Origin: Micromonospora sp. HK10
GTDB lineage: Bacteria > Actinomycetota > Actinomycetes > Mycobacteriales > Micromonosporaceae
Direction of reading: 5' to 3'
Assembly (NCBI RefSeq): GCF_000982955.1
Contig: NZ_KQ058852.1
Location: 56,675-120,674, forward strand
DNA: 64,000 nucleotides
The notes under the pieces are model-generated. The model had not been told where the DNA came from. It was given only the letters and a program-made list of their open reading frames with translations, and did no database searches. The translations under genes were made by a program, and so were the position numbers. Below are positions 52,483 through 59,976 of the stretch, piece after piece (within the stretch, counting starts at the first letter, position 1; the number at the start of each line of letters is the position of its first letter).

Positions 52483-52541
52483 CGTACTCTGGGTGCCTGG
52501 TCGGAGCCGATCACATCGAGCGTGCGGAGCCAACAGTGGTT

Positions 52542-55520
52542 ATGCGGAGCAGCCCCCTGCCGAGGATGAGCCGGCGCGGACGCGTCACCATCGGGGTCCT
52601 GATCGGGGTGTTCGTGTTCTTCACCCTGCTCGGGTGGGGGGTCAACGCGTGGACCGACTGGCTCTGGTTCGACGAGGTCCGCTACACCCAGGTCTTCACC
52701 GGGGTGCTCGCCACCCGGCTGCTGCTGTTCCTGGTGATCGGCACCGGGATGGCCCTGGTCATCGCCGCGAACCTGTGGTTGGCGTACCGGCTGCGGCCGC
52801 GGCTGCGCCCGCACTCCCCGGAGCAGGCCACCCTGGAGCGGTACCGGATGCTGCTCACCCCGCGGCTCGGCACCTGGATCGCCGTGGTGTCGGTGCTCAT
52901 CGGGCTCTTCGCCGGCCTCTCCGGGCAGAGCCGGTGGAGCCAGTGGCTGCTGTTCCGCAACGGCGGCAGCTTCGGCGTGAAGGATCCGGAGTTCGGCGTC
53001 GACGTCGGCTTCTACGTCTTCGACCTGCCCTTCTGGCGCTACCTGCTCGGGGTCGGGTTCACCGCGGTGGTGCTCGCCCTGCTCGGCGCGCTGGCCGTGC
53101 ACTACATCTTCGGCGGGGTGCGGCTGCAGGGCGTCGGGGACCGGATGACCAACGCGGCCCGGGCCCACCTGAGCACCCTGGTCGCCGTCTTCGTCCTGCT
53201 CAAGGCCGTCGCGTACGTGCTGGACCGGCGGGCCATGCTGCTGGAGTACAACGAGGGCGCCAAGCTCTACGGCGCCGGCTACGCCGACGTGAACGCGCTG
53301 CTCCCGGCGAAGGAGATCCTGGCGTACATCTCGGTGGTGGTGGCCATCGCGATCATCGTGTTCTCCAACGCGGTGATGCGGAACCTGGTCTGGCCCGGCA
53401 TCGCGCTCGCCCTGCTCGGCGTCTCCGCGGTCGCGATCGGCGGCATCTACCCGTGGGCGGTGCAGACCTTCGAGGTCAAGCCGAGCGCCCGGGACAAGGA
53501 GGCGCCGTACATCGAGCGCAGCATCAAGGCGACCCGGGCCGCGTTCGGGATCGGCGACACGAAGACCACCGGGTACGCGGCGAACAACCTCGTGCCACCG
53601 GCCAGCCTGGCCACCGACACCTCGGTGGTGCAGAACGTCCGGCTGCTCGACCCGCAGCTGGTCTCCGAGACGTACACCCAGCTCCAGCAGGTCCGCGGCT
53701 TCTACGACTTCGGCTCGAAGCTGGACATCGACCGGTACACGGTGGCCGAGAAGACCTCTGACTACGTGGTCGGGGTCCGGGAGATCAACTACGGCGAGCT
53801 GCCGAACAACAACTGGATCAACCGGCACACCGTCTACACCCACGGCTACGGCCTGGTGGGCGCGCCGGCCAACCAGGTGGTCTGCGGCGGCCAGCCCTAT
53901 TTCGTCTCCGGCTTCCTCGGCGACAAGGCGCAGGAGTCGTGCTCCTCGCAGACCGAGCAGATCCCGGCCCAGCAGCCGCGGATCTACTACGGCGAGCGGA
54001 TGGAGGACGACGACTACGCGATCGTCGGGCAGACCGGCGACCGCAGCGTCGAGTTCGACCGGCCCACCTCCACCGGCGGCGAGCAGTACTACACGTACAC
54101 CGGTGCGGGCGGCGTGAAGATCGGCTCGTTCCCCCGCCGGCTGCTCTACGCGATCAAGGAGCAGGAGTCGAACTTCCTCCTCTCCGAGGCGGTGAACGAC
54201 AACTCGAAGCTGCTCTACGTGCGCAACCCGCGCGACCGGGTGGAGAAGGTGGCGCCGTTCCTCACGCTGGACGGCGACCCGTACCCGGCGGTGGTGAACG
54301 GCCGGGTGCTGTGGATCATCGACGGCTACACCACGGCGGCGACCTACCCGTACGCCGAGCGGGTCAACCTGCAGGCCGAGACGGCCGACGAGCTGACCGG
54401 GCGGGGCACGTTCCAGCTCGCCCGGGAGAACGTCAACTACATCCGCAACTCGGTGAAGGCGACCGTCGACGCGTACGACGGCACGGTGAAGCTGTACGCG
54501 TTCGACGACGTCGACCCGGTGCTCAAGGCGTGGAACAAGGCCTTCGGCGGTGACCTGGTGCTGCCCAAGGGCGACATCCCGCCGGAGCTGGCCGAGCACT
54601 TCCGCTACCCGGTCGACCTGTTCAAGGTGCAGCGCAACCTGCTCACCAAGTTCCACGTGACCAACCCCGGCGACTTCTACTCGGGTCAGGACTTCTGGCA
54701 GGTGCCGAACGTGCCGGACGCGCCGGACAGCGGGCAGAAGCAGCCGCCGTACTACCTGTTCACCCAGTTCCCGGGGCAGGCGGAACCGCGCTTCCAGCTC
54801 ACCGCGGCGGTCACCCCGAACCGGCGGCAGAACCTCGCCGCCCTGATCTCCGGGTCGTACGTCGACGGCCAGCCCCGGCTGGAGGTGCTGGAGCTGCCGG
54901 ACCAGACCCGGATCTCCGGGCCGACGCAGGTGCACCAGCAGATGACCAACAACGGCGACATCCGGCAGCAGCTGAACCTGCTCTCCTCCAACCAGGCGCA
55001 GGTGCAGTACGGCAACCTGCTCTCGCTGCCCTTCGCCGACGGCATGCTCTACGTCGAGCCGGTCTACGTGAAGAGCAGCAACCAGGACGCGTACCCGCTG
55101 TTGCAGAAGGTGCTGCTCTCCTACGGTGACGGCGGCTCGTACGTGGTGCTCGCGAACAACCTCAGCGACGGCATCAAGCAGCTCGTCGAGCAGGGCAAGC
55201 GCGCGCCCAGCGGCACTCCGCCGCCGAGCTCCGGCGAGCCGAAACCGCCCACGGGTGGGGCCACCACCCCGCCGGTGCTCACCGGCGAGCTGGCCCAGGC
55301 CGCCGACCGGGTGCAGAGCGCGATCGCCGAGGTCAAGGCCGCCCAGGCGTCCGGCGACTTCGAGCGGTACGGGCGGGCGTTGAAGACGCTGGACGAGGCG
55401 ATGAGCGCCTTCCAGCAGGCCCAGGCGGCGGCGAACCCGTCGTCGGGCCCGTCGCCCAGCGGCAGCCCGTCGGCCGCCCCGCCGACCTCGCCCAGCCCAT
55501 CGGCGACGCCGAACGGCTGA
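52542..55520 (+). CDS. UPF0182 family integral membrane protein
   Basis: A 992-residue protein, the length of the mycobacterial homologue. Seven hydrophobic helices fill residues 10-320 (first VTIGVLIGVFVFFTLLGWGV); FEVKPSARDKEAPYIERSIKATRAAFG marks the start of the large external domain. The C-terminus is Pro/Ser-rich (SSGPSPSGSPSAAPPTSPSP). ATG 52542; the in-frame ATG at 52566 is possible. Function unknown. The last 13 bases with the stop are repeated twice downstream. Confidence 0.9.
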   Translation: MRSSPLPRMSRRGRVTIGVLIGVFVFFTLLGWGVNAWTDWLWFDEVRYTQVFTGVLATRLLLFLVIGTGMALVIAANLWLAYRLRPRLRPHSPEQATLERYRMLLTPRLGTWIAVVSVLIGLFAGLSGQSRWSQWLLFRNGGSFGVKDPEFGVDVGFYVFDLPFWRYLLGVGFTAVVLALLGALAVHYIFGGVRLQGVGDRMTNAARAHLSTLVAVFVLLKAVAYVLDRRAMLLEYNEGAKLYGAGYADVNALLPAKEILAYISVVVAIAIIVFSNAVMRNLVWPGIALALLGVSAVAIGGIYPWAVQTFEVKPSARDKEAPYIERSIKATRAAFGIGDTKTTGYAANNLVPPASLATDTSVVQNVRLLDPQLVSETYTQLQQVRGFYDFGSKLDIDRYTVAEKTSDYVVGVREINYGELPNNNWINRHTVYTHGYGLVGAPANQVVCGGQPYFVSGFLGDKAQESCSSQTEQIPAQQPRIYYGERMEDDDYAIVGQTGDRSVEFDRPTSTGGEQYYTYTGAGGVKIGSFPRRLLYAIKEQESNFLLSEAVNDNSKLLYVRNPRDRVEKVAPFLTLDGDPYPAVVNGRVLWIIDGYTTAATYPYAERVNLQAETADELTGRGTFQLARENVNYIRNSVKATVDAYDGTVKLYAFDDVDPVLKAWNKAFGGDLVLPKGDIPPELAEHFRYPVDLFKVQRNLLTKFHVTNPGDFYSGQDFWQVPNVPDAPDSGQKQPPYYLFTQFPGQAEPRFQLTAAVTPNRRQNLAALISGSYVDGQPRLEVLELPDQTRISGPTQVHQQMTNNGDIRQQLNLLSSNQAQVQYGNLLSLPFADGMLYVEPVYVKSSNQDAYPLLQKVLLSYGDGGSYVVLANNLSDGIKQLVEQGKRAPSGTPPPSSGEPKPPTGGATTPPVLTGELAQAADRVQSAIAEVKAAQASGDFERYGRALKTLDEAMSAFQQAQAAANPSSGPSPSGSPSAAPPTSPSPSATPNG

Positions 55521-55575
55521 CCCGCCCCTGGCGTCGCCGAACGGCTGACCCGACCCGGCGGCGCCGAACGGCTGA
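55508..55575 (+). repeat. three copies of the UPF0182 gene end
   Basis: GCCGAACGGCTGA occurs at 55508-55520 (ending in the true stop), 55536-55548 and 55563-55575, with spacings of 28 and 27; the flanks GGCG and CCG also repeat. Confidence 0.8.
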
Positions 55576-55592
55576 CGCCGAAGCTGACCACG

Positions 55593-55639
55593 CGAGCCCG
55601 TGGTCCGGAACCCGGAGCGGTTCCCGGACCACGGGCTCG
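55593..55639 (+). terminator. hairpin after the UPF0182 gene
   Basis: A perfect 16-bp stem, 55593-55608 with 55624-55639, 15-nt loop. Confidence 0.65.
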
Positions 55640-55727
55640 TGTCGGCTAACGGACCGGTCGGCCGCAACCGGGTGACCCGCTCGGCCGTCAACAGGGCAGA
55701 TGGACCGAGCGGGCGGAGAACCTGGCG

Positions 55728-56237
55728 ATGAGGGACGCGAACAGCTTCGACGACTTCTACCGCAGCACGTCGGCGCGGACACTCCGGTACGGCTACGCGG
55801 TGGCCGACGACCTGGGCGAGGCGCAGGACCTCGTCCAGGAGGCGTACGCGCGGGCGTGGCGGCAGTGGGGGAAGCTCGCCGCGCACCCGGCCCCGGAGGC
55901 GTGGTTGCGGCTGGTGATCAGCCGGTTGGCCACCGACCGCTGGCGGCGGCTGCGGGGGTGGCGGCTGGCCGCCTCGCGCAGCGGGCCGCCGGCCGACGTC
56001 GGCCCACCCGGCGAGGAGACCGTGCTGCTGGTGGGGGCGCTGCGGCAGTTGCCGGCCCGGCAGCGGCAGGCGCTCGCCCTGCACTACCTGTTCGACATGC
56101 CGGTGGCGGAGATCGCCCGGGAGGCGGGCGTGCCCACCGGCACCGTGAAGTCCTGGTTGTCCCGGGGGCGGACCCGGCTGGCCGAGTTGCTGCCCGGCGT
56201 GGTCAGCGAGGAGCTGGAGGTGAACGATGTCGCGTGA
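55728..56237 (+). CDS. ECF sigma factor, SigE family
   Basis: A 169-residue sigma-70 family protein. Region 2 (FDDFYRSTSARTLRYGYAVADDLGEAQDLVQEAYARAWRQW) and region 4 (LPARQRQALALHYLFDMPVAEIAREAGVPTGTVKSWLSRGRTRL) are complete. GGCGGAGAA precedes ATG 55728. The next gene overlaps by 11 nt and encodes a membrane protein, the normal position for an anti-sigma factor. Confidence 0.88.
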   Translation: MRDANSFDDFYRSTSARTLRYGYAVADDLGEAQDLVQEAYARAWRQWGKLAAHPAPEAWLRLVISRLATDRWRRLRGWRLAASRSGPPADVGPPGEETVLLVGALRQLPARQRQALALHYLFDMPVAEIAREAGVPTGTVKSWLSRGRTRLAELLPGVVSEELEVNDVA

Positions 56238-57153
56238 ACTGAGCGGTCTCTACCGGGCGCTGGCCGCCGACGCGGACGACCGGGCGCTGCCGGCACCGGA
56301 TCGGCTGCGCGGCCGGGCCGACCGGCGGGCGCACCGGCGCGCCGCGCTCGGCGCGTTGACCGTTGCCGTGCTGGTCGGCGGCACCGCCGCCGGCACCCGG
56401 CTGGTGCTCACCGCCGGTCCGGACGCCCCGCCTGGCCCGCCGGTGGCCAGCCCCGACGAGGGCAGCCCGTCGCCCACCCCGCCGTCGGTCCCGCCGACGC
56501 CGGGCCGCAGCAGCCCGCCGCCGCCCGCGCGTACCCCGGACACACCGCCGAGGACGAGCACCGGACCGGCGGGCAGCAGCCCGACGAGTATCCCGGACCG
56601 GGCCTTCTTCGCCCTGGCCGCCGCCAACGACGCCGGCACCGGCAGCACCTTCGGCCCGGGGCCGGTGCTCCCGGCGCTCTGCGGCGCCACGCCGGGGGAG
56701 GCGGGCATCGTCACCCGCCGGGTCCGCACCCTGGCGTTCAAGCTGGCCACCACCCCGCAGGGGTACGTCCCGGACGGCAGCTACAAGCACAGCATCACCG
56801 TCTACCGGCCGGGGCGGGCCGACGACGCGCTGGCCGAGCTGCGCCGGGCGGTGCGGGACTGCCCGACCCGGCCGGGGACGGGGGACACCGCGGGGCTGAC
56901 GTCGACCCAGCGGCTGTTGCCCGACGGCGGCTACGGCGACGAGTCGGTGCTGTTCGAGGTGCGCCGGCCCGCCACCGACTACGAGGGTGCCCCCGAGGTG
57001 CGGGAGGTGGTCCGGTTGGTCCGGGCGGTACGGGTCGGGAACGTGGTCACGGTGCTGTGGGAGCTGGGCTGGGAGGGCACGTCGAGCCCACGGTCCCAGG
57101 TCGATCAGGACAGTCGCCGGGCGGTCGACGCGATCCGGAACTGGCTGGACTGA
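56227..57153 (+). CDS. single-pass membrane protein, putative anti-sigma partner
   Basis: A 308-residue protein. A short cytoplasmic N-terminus (MSRELSGLYRALAADADD) precedes one helix (RAALGALTVAVLVGGTAAGTR, about 38-58), a 60-residue Pro/Ser/Thr linker, and an extracytoplasmic domain with two Cys (in LPALCGATPG and VRDCPTRPG) that could be disulfide-linked. The gene overlap with the sigma factor suggests it controls it. No zinc-binding anti-sigma motif is present, so this is inference. Confidence 0.7.
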   Translation: MSRELSGLYRALAADADDRALPAPDRLRGRADRRAHRRAALGALTVAVLVGGTAAGTRLVLTAGPDAPPGPPVASPDEGSPSPTPPSVPPTPGRSSPPPPARTPDTPPRTSTGPAGSSPTSIPDRAFFALAAANDAGTGSTFGPGPVLPALCGATPGEAGIVTRRVRTLAFKLATTPQGYVPDGSYKHSITVYRPGRADDALAELRRAVRDCPTRPGTGDTAGLTSTQRLLPDGGYGDESVLFEVRRPATDYEGAPEVREVVRLVRAVRVGNVVTVLWELGWEGTSSPRSQVDQDSRRAVDAIRNWLD

Positions 57154-57201
57154 GGCCGTTTTGCGCCCCCTGGGGTCGGTGCGCTACGGTGGACGAACCG
57201 A

Positions 57202-57275
57202 CGCGGGGTGGAGCAGCTCGGTAGCTCGCTGGGCTCATAACCCAGAGGTCGCAGGTTCAAATCCTGTCCCCGCTA
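57202..57275 (+). tRNA. initiator tRNA-fMet (CAU), copy 1
   Basis: A 74-nt cloverleaf. The anticodon arm is CTGGG-CTCATAA-CCCAG with three consecutive G-C pairs, and the first acceptor pair is mismatched, both initiator marks. CCA is not encoded. TACGGT (57185-57190) is a likely -10. Confidence 0.95.
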
Positions 57276-57284
57276 CTCGTTCAC

Positions 57285-57316
57285 GAAGGGCCCCGGAGTT
57301 CGCTCCGGGGCCCTTC
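57285..57316 (+). terminator. terminator of tRNA copy 1
   Basis: A 14-bp stem (57285-57298 with 57303-57316) capped by TTCG, a highly stable tetraloop. Confidence 0.85.
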
Positions 57317-57397
57317 GCCCTGTGGGACCGGTCGCGGACCGGATCCGGATACCCGGCTGATCTCCCCGGCGGGGATGCGATAGGCTGTGTGAGCCGA

Positions 57398-57471
57398 CGC
57401 GGGGTGGAGCAGCTCGGTAGCTCGCTGGGCTCATAACCCAGAGGTCGCAGGTTCAAATCCTGTCCCCGCTA
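57398..57471 (+). tRNA. initiator tRNA-fMet (CAU), copy 2
   Basis: Identical in all 74 bases to copy 1; identity extends a few bases on each side (CCGA before, CTCGT after) and then is lost. Its own -10 is TAGGCT (57381-57386). Confidence 0.95.
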
Positions 57472-57480
57472 CTCGTCAGG

Positions 57481-57510
57481 AAAGGCCCCGGAGATTTCTC
57501 CGGGGCCTTT
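57481..57510 (+). terminator. terminator of tRNA copy 2
   Basis: AAAGGCCCCGGAG (57481-57493) pairs with CTCCGGGGCCTTT (57498-57510). The core matches the first terminator. Confidence 0.85.
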
Positions 57511-57578
57511 CGTCGTTCCCGGGTACGTCCCGGGGTCCCCACGGACTGCCCGCCGCTGGGGGTCTTGTCGGCAAAAAT

Positions 57579-57610
57579 CTGAGAGAGTACTTTCGAGATA
57601 TGTCTCTCGG
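57579..57610 (+). promoter_or_regulatory. leaderless promoter and operator candidate of the ArsR-like gene
   Basis: TACTTT (57588-57593) ends 6 nt before ATG 57600. CTGAGAGA (57579-57586) and TCTCTCGG (57603-57610) form a near-perfect inverted repeat across the -10 and the start, suited to autoregulation. Confidence 0.45.
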
Positions 57611-58199
57611 AATTCCGGACGACGGCGGGAACCCGTACGGCGATCTCGAACTCACCGATCCCACCGCGATGCGGGCCCTCTCCCACCCGGTCCGGCTGGC
57701 CATCCTGTCCCGGCTCCAGCGGTACGGCGCCGCGACCGCAACCGAACTGTCCGAGCATGTGGGGGCGTCCCCGTCGGTCACCAGCTGGCACCTGCGCCAC
57801 CTGGCCCGGTTCGGCCTGGTCCGGGACAGCGCTGGCGGCGGTGACGCGCGGAAGCGGTACTGGGAGGCGAGCGCGGGCGGCTTCCGCTTCCGGTTTCCCG
57901 ACGACGAGGAGGGCCAGGCCGCGAGTCGCGTCCTGCACCGGAGCATCTTCGAGCAGTCCGACGACCTGCCCCGGCGCTGGTTGGTGGAGGACGAGCCCCG
58001 CCTCGAGGCGGAGTGGCGACGCGAGGCCGGCCTGTCCAACACCACCGTCCAGCTGACCGAGGGCGAGCTGGCCGCCGTCAACGCCGCGATCGAGCAGGTC
58101 CTCGCCCCGTACGTCACCCGGAAGGCGGCGGACCAGCCGGCGGGTGCCCGTCACGTGCGCTTCCTGCGGTACGTCCTGCCCGAGGCGGAGAGCCGGTGA
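57600..58199 (+). CDS. ArsR-type winged-helix transcriptional regulator
   Basis: A 199-residue protein. The HTH is at about 22-75 (MRALSHPVRLAILSRLQRYGAATATELSEHVGASPSVTSWHLRHLARFGLV). The C-terminal part is larger than in metal sensors and has no metal-binding Cys, so it likely senses an organic ligand. The stop overlaps the MFS gene as GTGA, so it probably controls that exporter. Confidence 0.87.
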   Translation: MSLGIPDDGGNPYGDLELTDPTAMRALSHPVRLAILSRLQRYGAATATELSEHVGASPSVTSWHLRHLARFGLVRDSAGGGDARKRYWEASAGGFRFRFPDDEEGQAASRVLHRSIFEQSDDLPRRWLVEDEPRLEAEWRREAGLSNTTVQLTEGELAAVNAAIEQVLAPYVTRKAADQPAGARHVRFLRYVLPEAESR

Positions 58200-59515
58200 C
58201 GGCGACGGCCGCGGAACAGGCGGGCTTGTTCCGCCAGCCGCCGTTCCGGTCCTTCTTCGCCGCGCACACGATCTCGCAGTTCGGGGACCGGATCTCCGAG
58301 CTGGCCTTCCCGTTGTTGGCGGTACTGGTGCTCGACGCCAGCCCGGGCCAGGTGTCGGTGCTGACCGCGCTGGTGTGGCTGCCGAACCTCACCGGGCTCT
58401 TCCTCGGCGCCTGGATCGACCGGCGGACAGACAAGAAACGCCTGCTGGTGGCGGCCGACCTGATCCGGGCCGCGCTGCTGGTGACGGTGCCGGTCGCCTT
58501 CGCGTTCGACGCCGGCACGATGGCCCAGCTCTACGCCGTCGCGCTGCTGACCGGCGCCGCCTCGGTGCTGTTCAACACGACCTACCCAGCCTTCTTCGTG
58601 CTGCTCGTGGAACGGCCGCGTTACCTGGCGGCCAGCGGCGCGCTGAGCGCCAGCAGATCGGCCTCCACCATCGCCGGTCCGGCCCTCGGCGGAGTGCTGG
58701 TCCAGGCGTTGACCGCGCCGGTCGCGATCCTGGTGGACGCGGTGTCGTTCCTGGTCTCCGCGCTGGGCATCGGCCGGATCCGGCCGGCTCTCCCGGCGCC
58801 GGACGGTCGGCCGGACGGCGGGCCGGCCGGGACGCTCTGGCGGCAGGCCCGGAACGGGCTGCGGTTCACCCTCGGAGACCCCGTTCTCCGCGCCGGGCTG
58901 GGTTGCGCCACGACGGTCAACTACTTCACCTTCCTGGCCGCCGCCCTGCTCGTCCTCTTCGCCAGCCGTACGCTCGGCCTGCCCTCGGGGCTGCTCGGGC
59001 TGGCGCTGGGCGTCGGCGCGGTGGGTGGCCTGCTGGGCGCGGTCATCGCCCCCCGGCTGGCCGGGCGGATCGGAGTCGGCCGCAGCATCGTGATCGGTGG
59101 CGTCGTGTTCCCGGCGTCGCTCCTCTTCGCCGCGGTCGCGGACGGTCCGCTCTGGGCGCGGGCGGGGCTGCTCGGCACGGCCGAGTTCTTCTCCGGGGTC
59201 GGGGTGATGCTGTTCGACGTCAACCTCAACGCGCTCAACGCCGCCGTGATCCCCGACGGCCTGCGCAGCCGGGTGGCCGGCGCGTACTCCACGATCAACT
59301 ATGGGATCCGGCCGCTCGGCGCGCTCAGCGGTGGGGCGTTCGGCACCTGGCTCGGTCTGCGCCCCACGCTCTGGATCGCGGCACTCGGCGGCGCCCTGTG
59401 CGTGCTCTGGTTGCTGCCCTCGCCGATTCCGGGGGTGCGTTCCCTGGACGACATCGCCGTGCCGGAGCATCCTCCGGGCGCGCTGGCCGAGGCGGGCGAC
59501 GGCGCGGGCCGGTGA
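58196..59515 (+). CDS. MFS transporter (MFS_3 / EntS-like)
   Basis: A 439-residue transporter with about twelve helices; FGDRISELAFPLLAVLVLD is helix 1 and GAWIDRRTDKKRLLVAADLIRA the conserved 2-3 loop. GTG 58196 overlaps the regulator stop. The regulator-exporter pairing suggests drug or toxin efflux. The other MFS protein in the window (39.2 kb) belongs to the same family. Confidence 0.87.
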   Translation: MTATAAEQAGLFRQPPFRSFFAAHTISQFGDRISELAFPLLAVLVLDASPGQVSVLTALVWLPNLTGLFLGAWIDRRTDKKRLLVAADLIRAALLVTVPVAFAFDAGTMAQLYAVALLTGAASVLFNTTYPAFFVLLVERPRYLAASGALSASRSASTIAGPALGGVLVQALTAPVAILVDAVSFLVSALGIGRIRPALPAPDGRPDGGPAGTLWRQARNGLRFTLGDPVLRAGLGCATTVNYFTFLAAALLVLFASRTLGLPSGLLGLALGVGAVGGLLGAVIAPRLAGRIGVGRSIVIGGVVFPASLLFAAVADGPLWARAGLLGTAEFFSGVGVMLFDVNLNALNAAVIPDGLRSRVAGAYSTINYGIRPLGALSGGAFGTWLGLRPTLWIAALGGALCVLWLLPSPIPGVRSLDDIAVPEHPPGALAEAGDGAGR

Positions 59516-59565
59516 GTGTTCGCTTCCGCCCTGCCCCGGTTGCGCTTCTCGGCGAGGATGGGGAC

Positions 59566-59808
59566 ATGTCTGCTTGGAACAAGTGGTGGGGCCGCCTCGG
59601 CGCGGTCCTCGGTGCGGTCGTGCTCTCCGTGTTCGTGCCGGTCGCGGCCTGGGCGTCCACGGGTACCGGCGAAGTGGTGGTGGAGGCCGCCCGGCGGCGC
59701 CGGGGCGGTGGCGGCCTGGGGCTGCTCTGCTGCCTGGTGGTGCTCGCGGTGATCGTGTTCCTGGTGTATCGCCTGGTGCGGAGCCGGCGGAGCGGGCCGC
59801 CGCGCTGA
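59566..59808 (+). CDS. small exported or membrane protein (80 residues)
   Basis: Two hydrophobic segments: LGAVLGAVVLSVFVPVAAWA (about 11-30, possibly a cleaved signal) and GLGLLCCLVVLAVIVFLVYRLV (about 50-71), then RSRRSGPPR. The start ATG 59566 follows GGGGAC only weakly. No family recognised. Confidence 0.6.
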   Translation: MSAWNKWWGRLGAVLGAVVLSVFVPVAAWASTGTGEVVVEAARRRRGGGGLGLLCCLVVLAVIVFLVYRLVRSRRSGPPR

Positions 59809-59902
59809 CCCCGGCCGGGGCGGGCCGGTGGGCCCGTCCCGGCCCCGGTCGGTCCGGCGGCTCCGCGCTCGGCGAGCGCGGTGCGCCGGCCCAGCGCGAT
59901 CC

Positions 59903-59976
59903 GGCGGTCAAGCGGCCAGCGCGGTCGGGCGAACCCGGGCGGTCAGGCGGTCAAGGCGGTCAGGCGGCCAGGGCGG
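59903..59976 (-). repeat. duplicated 3' end of the sugar-binding lipoprotein gene
   Basis: 59955-59976 (stop codon and last codons) and 59903-59924 agree in 20 of 22 bases; GGCGGTCA also occurs at 59938 and 59946. Words are shared with the 48.6-kb minisatellite. Confidence 0.75.
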
